NCBI GenBank assembly: GCA_016714465.1
Contig: JADKDT010000002.1
Location: 124,001 to 188,000, forward strand
Direction of reading: 5' to 3'
Source of the DNA: Candidatus Brachythrix odensensis
GTDB taxonomy: Bacteria; Chloroflexota; Anaerolineae; J036; Brachytrichaceae
DNA length: 64,000 bases
The translations under genes and the position numbers were made by a program. Positions 60,191-64,000 of the stretch are shown here, in pieces (within the stretch, counting starts at the first letter, position 1; each line of letters starts with the position of its first letter). The notes beneath the pieces are model-generated. The model ran no database searches and had not been told where the DNA came from. It was given only the letters and a program-made list of their open reading frames with translations.

Positions 60191-61036
60191 TTAGTTTAGG
60201 AGCAGCTTGGCGACGTTAATCGGAACGGCAAAGCCGATGCCAACCGAGCCGCGGACCGGGCTGGCAATCATCGAGGTAATCCCGATGACTTCACCCTTGG
60301 CGTTCAGGAGCGGCCCGCCCGAGTTGCCGGGGTTGATGGCCGCATCGACCTGGATCAGATCAGTCTGCCCGCCATAGCTCCGGTTGACCGAACTGACGAT
60401 GCCCTGGGTGATGGTCCCGTCCAGGCCGAACGGGTTGCCGATCGCCACGATGTAGTCGCCAACGGCTACGCCATCCGAATCGGCAAGGGTCGCGACTGGG
60501 ACGCCATTCGGCAGCTCGACTTTGAGCACGGCCAGGTCGTTGGCCTGATCCGATTGGGTGAGTTTTGCCGTGCGGGTCTCGCCATTGCCAAAGCGCACGG
60601 TGATTTTCTGATTTCGCGAGCGCAAGACGCTCGAAACAACGTGGTAGTTGGTGACGATCAGTCCCGAGGCATCAACGACGATACCCGACCCAGTCCCACC
60701 CGCGGAGATCTCGACCACTGAACCGCTGACCTTTCGATACACCGCGCCGGCGAGCGAGGCGTTTGAGGGCGCGCCGTCCGAGGGCGCCGCGATCGGCACC
60801 TGCGCAATCGGCTGCACGGGCGCCTGGGCGGTGACCGGCAGTGCCTTGGGCATCAGCGTTAACACCGTCCGGGCGGTGAGCACGCTGCCGGCGACCCCGC
60901 CGCCGAGCGCGGCGAACGCGACCAGGGCCACCACGGCCAGGGCTTGCAGGGCGCTCCATCCCCGCCGCTGTGGCGGCGGCGCAACGGTGACGGGTGTGTA
61001 CGTGTCGATCTGATTCTCGTAGTTCGAAGGTTCCAT
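60191..61036 (-). CDS. Membrane-anchored HtrA/DegP-type serine protease without PDZ
   Basis: 281 residues. N-terminal cytosolic stretch, one membrane helix (about 29-52), a short linker, then the S1C trypsin domain with His132 (TNYHVV), Asp167 (ANDLAVLK) and Ser239 (NPGNSGGPL). The chain ends right after the protease domain (PINVAKLLLN), so the usual PDZ domain is missing; such short forms occur. Acts on the outer side of the membrane in protein quality control. Start ATG 61036 with CGGAG upstream. Confidence 0.9.
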   Translation of the reverse strand: MEPSNYENQIDTYTPVTVAPPPQRRGWSALQALAVVALVAFAALGGGVAGSVLTARTVLTLMPKALPVTAQAPVQPIAQVPIAAPSDGAPSNASLAGAVYRKVSGSVVEISAGGTGSGIVVDASGLIVTNYHVVSSVLRSRNQKITVRFGNGETRTAKLTQSDQANDLAVLKVELPNGVPVATLADSDGVAVGDYIVAIGNPFGLDGTITQGIVSSVNRSYGGQTDLIQVDAAINPGNSGGPLLNAKGEVIGITSMIASPVRGSVGIGFAVPINVAKLLLN

Positions 61037-61134
61037 ATCTATGCTCCGAGAACAGTCATACCGCCGCCGTCTGATGCCCGCCCAAGATTCCGGAGTGAAG
61101 GCGCCATGAAGTTGGTGAGGCGTGGCAAAGAGAG

Positions 61135-62035
61135 CTACCGCCCCAGCGCCAGAAACACATCCTCCAGCGTCGGCTCCACCCGGTCGGCCGACTCGACCGC
61201 CCGCCCGCCCGCCGCGAGCGCCGCCCGGATCGGCGCGTCGCCGGCGCCGGAAGGCACAAGCACCCTCAGATGGTCGCCGGCCAGGGTCACGCGCAGCGCC
61301 GCCGGCGAGGCCTTCAGTGCATCCAGCGCCCCCAGCACCGGCCGGGCGACGACCTCCCACACCTCTCCCTGGACGCGATCGCGCTTGAGCGCCGCCGGCG
61401 TGTCAAATGCAAGCAGCTTGCCTGCGAGCATGATCCCCACCCGCCCGCAATATTCGGCCTCGTCCATGTAGTGGGTGGTCACCATCACCGTCACCCTCGG
61501 CGGCCAGGTCGTAGATCAGATCCCAGAACGAGCGCCGGGCGATCGGATCAACCCCGCTGGTCGGCTCGTCCAGAAAGAGCAGCCGCGGCCGGTGCCCGAT
61601 CGCGATGGCCAGGGCCAGGCGCTGCCGCCAGCCGGTCGAGAGGGTCTTCGTGCGCTCGCGCTCGTGACCGAGCAGCCCCACCCGCGCCAGCGTGGCGGCC
61701 CGATCCCGCCGGCCCACGCCATACGCCCCGGCGTAGAAGTTCAGGTTCTCGCCCACGGTCAAATCGTCGTAGATGGCGAACTTCTGCGACATGTAGCCGC
61801 AGGCCGCCCGGATGCGCTCGGGCTGGCGGGCGATGTCCCAGCCCAGCACCGTCGCGCTTCCCGCGTCCGGACGCAGCAGGCCGAGCAACATCCGGATGGT
61901 CGTCGTCTTGCCGCTCCCGTTCGGACCCAGGTAGCCGACGATCTCGCCCTGCCCCACCTCGAACGACACGTCGTCGACGGCGACAAAGCTGCCAAACCGG
62001 CGGGTCAGACTGCGGGTCTGAATCGCCTGGGTCAT
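61135..62035 (-). CDS. ABC transporter ATP-binding protein 2 (YbhF C-half type), one frameshift
   Basis: About 300 residues when joined. Walker A GPNGSGKTTT, signature LSTGWRQRLAL, Walker B LLFLDEPTSGVDP are in the first frame. It breaks near 61488-61492 after YDLAAEG, and the second frame continues VTVMVTTHYMDEAEYCGRVG, so one base is missing there. It overlaps the preceding ATPase gene by 4 bp. With the other ATPase and the HlyD protein it resembles E. coli YbhGF, but the two ATP-binding halves are separate genes. No permease gene follows on this side: the next gene is htrA. Confidence 0.82.
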
Positions 62036-62973
62036 GCCGCTTCTCCCGCAAGATCAAGGAAGACGTCCTCGAGGTTGGGCACCATCGCGCGCAGGCCGGT
62101 CACTTCCGCGCCGGCTTCGACCAGCGCTTCGCGGAACGCCGACAAGACCGCCTCCGTTGCGGGCACGCTCAGGCGGGCGTGCAGGCGGCCCCCAAAGGGT
62201 TGCACGCTGGCCACGCCGGGAAATGCGGCTGCCGTGTGGCGCAGCAGCGCCATCGGCATGCCCAGGATTTCGATGACACGGCCGGCCAGCCGCGCGCGCA
62301 ATTCGGCCGGGGTGCCTTCGATCATCAGCCGGCCCTCGCGCATGAATCCCACGCGCGTGCAGCGGGACGCCTCATCCATATACGGCGTCGTCACCAGGGC
62401 CGCCACGCCCTCCTCGGCCACCAGCCGGATGACAAGCTGCCAGAAATCCTGGCGGGTGACCGGATCGACCCCGGTCGTGGGTTCATCCAGCAACAGCGCG
62501 CGCGGCCGATGGGCGAGCGCCACCGCCAGCCCGAGCTTCTGCTTCATCCCGCCCGACAGCGCGCCCGCCCGTCGATGCCCAAACGGGCTGAGCCCGACAA
62601 AATCAAGGACCTCAGCGCAGCGCTTCCGCCACGTCGCGCGCGGGATGCCCCGCACCTCTGCGAAGAAGCGGATATTCTCCAGCACGGTCAAGTCCTCATA
62701 CATCGAGAAACGCTGCGAGACGTAGCCGATGTGGGCGCGGGCTTGCTCGGGCGCGCGGCGCATGTCGAAGCCCGCCACCCGGATCTCACCCGCCGTCGGG
62801 CGCATGCTGCCGGCGATGAGGCGCACCGTGGTGGTCTTGCCCGCCCCGTCCGGCCCGACCAGGCCATAGATCTCGCCGGCCCGCACCCGCAGGCTGACCT
62901 CCCGCACGGCCTGCTTCTTGCCAAACGTCTGACACACACCCTCTGCCTGGATGACAGGCTCAGGCGCGCTCAT
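62032..62973 (-). CDS. ABC transporter ATP-binding protein 1 (YbhF N-half type)
   Basis: 313 residues. Walker A GPDGAGKTTT, signature LSGGMKQKLGL, Walker B ALLLDEPTTGVDP, followed by VTTPYMDEASRCTRVGFM. The C-terminal part (after 215) is a DUF4162-like regulatory region ending LEDVFLDLAGEAA. Overlaps the HlyD gene by 4 bp (ATGA) and the second ATPase by 4 bp, so the three are translationally coupled. Confidence 0.93.
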   Translation of the reverse strand: MSAPEPVIQAEGVCQTFGKKQAVREVSLRVRAGEIYGLVGPDGAGKTTTVRLIAGSMRPTAGEIRVAGFDMRRAPEQARAHIGYVSQRFSMYEDLTVLENIRFFAEVRGIPRATWRKRCAEVLDFVGLSPFGHRRAGALSGGMKQKLGLAVALAHRPRALLLDEPTTGVDPVTRQDFWQLVIRLVAEEGVAALVTTPYMDEASRCTRVGFMREGRLMIEGTPAELRARLAGRVIEILGMPMALLRHTAAAFPGVASVQPFGGRLHARLSVPATEAVLSAFREALVEAGAEVTGLRAMVPNLEDVFLDLAGEAA

Positions 62974-64000
62974 GGCCCAAACACCACATCCACTGGCATG
63001 CCCGGCTTGAGCCGCCCGCCGCCCTCGCCGAGCTTAAGCCGCACGGCAAACACCGTTGTGCGCCGGCCATCGGCAGTCTGGGTGTTGCGCGGGGTGAACT
63101 CGGCCCGGTTGGCGATCCGATCGACGGTGCCGGAGTAGCGGACGCCAGGGAATGAATCTGAGCTGATCTCAGCCTTTTGGCCCAATGCGATCTGACCGTA
63201 GCGATCCTCGGCGATGTAGACGGTGACGCTCAGATCGTCCAGCCGCGACAAGGTCAGCAATGGCGCGCCGGGGAGGGCCACCTCGCCCGGGTCGATCGCC
63301 CGGCTGGTGACCACCGCATCGGCCGGCGCGACCAGGCTCAACTTGGCGATCTGCACCGTCAGCGTCTCGCGGGAGGCCTTGCTGGCATCGATCTGAGCCC
63401 GGGCCGCGGCGAGCTGCTCGGGCCGAGCGCCGGCGCGAATCTCATCCAGACGGGCCACGGCCAGATCGAGCTGGGATTGGGCCTGCTCAATATCGGTCGC
63501 ACGGGCGGGTTGCTGCGCCCGGTCGAGGGCAGCCCGGGCCTGCTGCGCAAACTGGTAGGCGGCCGTCATCGCTGCTGTGTCCGAAGGCTTGCGGGCACGG
63601 TCAGCGGCGGCCTTGGCGGCCGCATGATTGTTGGTGGCCTGCCCGAGCGCCAGGGACTGGGGGGACGCGCCGATCCCGGCCGGATTGCGCGAGAAGGCCA
63701 GGTCATAGGCGCCCTGGGCCAGGCGCAGCGCGGCCTCGGCATTGCGCAAGGCCGCGTCGGCGGCGGCGATGTCCTCCGGCTGCGGCCCGACCCGGGCCTT
63801 GTCGTAGGCGGCCTGGGCGGCGGCGAGCGCCGCTTTGGCCGCATCGATCTCAGAAGGTCGGGCCGCGTCCAACGTGCGCGTGTAGGCGGCCCGCGCGCCC
63901 ATCACCGCCGCCTCGGCCTGGCGGATCTGCTCAACGGTCGCCCCCTTGGCCAGGAGGTCCCATGCGGCCTGGGTGGCGGCGATCGCGGCATCGGCCTGCT
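62970..64000 (-). CDS. HlyD/YbhG-type periplasmic adaptor, 5' part outside window
   Basis: At least 343 residues within the window; the frame stays open to the window end. Long Ala-rich coiled coils (many AAxxAAAxA heptads, for example DAAKAALAAAQAAYDKA) are followed by the lipoyl/beta-barrel part: AKLSLVAPADAVVTSRAIDPGEVALPG, VYIAEDRYGQIALGQKAEI, and an end with LKPGMPVDVVFGP. The adaptor links an inner-membrane ABC pump to the outside. The coiled-coil part may be repeat-expanded. The N-terminal anchor is not visible. Confidence 0.88.
   Translation of the reverse strand, partial: QADAAIAATQAAWDLLAKGATVEQIRQAEAAVMGARAAYTRTLDAARPSEIDAAKAALAAAQAAYDKARVGPQPEDIAAADAALRNAEAALRLAQGAYDLAFSRNPAGIGASPQSLALGQATNNHAAAKAAADRARKPSDTAAMTAAYQFAQQARAALDRAQQPARATDIEQAQSQLDLAVARLDEIRAGARPEQLAAARAQIDASKASRETLTVQIAKLSLVAPADAVVTSRAIDPGEVALPGAPLLTLSRLDDLSVTVYIAEDRYGQIALGQKAEISSDSFPGVRYSGTVDRIANRAEFTPRNTQTADGRRTTVFAVRLKLGEGGGRLKPGMPVDVVFGP

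Noticed and set aside
61037..61360. Gly/Arg-rich extension of the HtrA protein
   Set aside because: It overlaps the C-terminal coding part of the ABC ATPase and lacks family similarity; the ATG at 61036 has an SD.
61270..63138. Open frame of 622 codons antisense to the ABC/HlyD genes
   Set aside because: Arg/Pro-rich shadow; the opposite strand has strong domain evidence.

Overview
The window is a GC-rich (roughly 65%) stretch of an ordinary bacterial chromosome. It most likely comes from a Chloroflexota-type organism (Anaerolineae or a relative). This placement is an inference, drawn from lipid-anchored and Pro/Thr-rich secreted proteins, LysM/M23 and NamZ wall hydrolases, a sortase, a fused GlyQS, very large beta-helix/DUF11-type secreted proteins, RHS fragments and a PERQRG-type interspersed repeat. 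No 16S rRNA or other decisive marker is present. There is one tRNA gene, tRNA-Glu(CTC), without an encoded CCA end.

Layout. 1-6 kb: laccase-domain protein (5' partial), DUF1361 membrane protein, M55 D-aminopeptidase, sortase, two convergent MFS transporters. 6-16.4 kb: housekeeping enzymes (fused glycyl-tRNA synthetase, CTP synthase, CtpE-like P-type ATPase, pyruvate phosphate dikinase). 16.6-22 kb: peptide-type solute-binding protein, SecG, small proteins, LysM-CAP protein divergent from NamZ. 21.9-24.3 kb: a leader with promoter and intrinsic terminator ahead of amt-glnK. 24.3-30.3 kb: asparaginase-type Ntn hydrolase, tRNA-Glu, broken dienelactone hydrolase, CCA-adding enzyme, glycosyltransferase-TrmD-YajC. 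30.4-33.4 kb: two tandem LysM/M23 peptidases. 33.4-36.5 kb: decayed RHS/PA14 cassette with an unrecognised C-terminal tip and a small lipoprotein that may be its immunity partner. 36.6-47.3 kb: FtsX-type permease, subtilisin-like protease, sugar ABC importer, aminotransferase. 47.4-52.1 kb: a 1576-residue secreted beta-helix protein. 52.3-64 kb: 2'-5' RNA ligase-like protein, NatA-type ABC exporter with two permeases, PatB-type lyase, aldo/keto reductase, SDR, short HtrA protease, and an HlyD plus two-ATPase exporter cut by the window end.

Three features cut across all regions. (1) Almost every boundary between transcription units, including divergent ones, carries one long near-perfect hairpin with a tiny loop. 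A subset forms an ~88-90 bp palindromic family. (2) Many unit-initial genes have a TAnnnT -10 hexamer only 5-9 nt before the start codon and no Shine-Dalgarno, pointing to widespread leaderless transcription, while several genes inside units or with longer leaders carry clear SD motifs. (3) At least six conserved genes are split by single-base frameshifts, several in G/C runs. Since they include probably essential genes, many are likely sequence errors, whereas the dienelactone hydrolase and the RHS cassette carry several lesions each and may be truly decayed.
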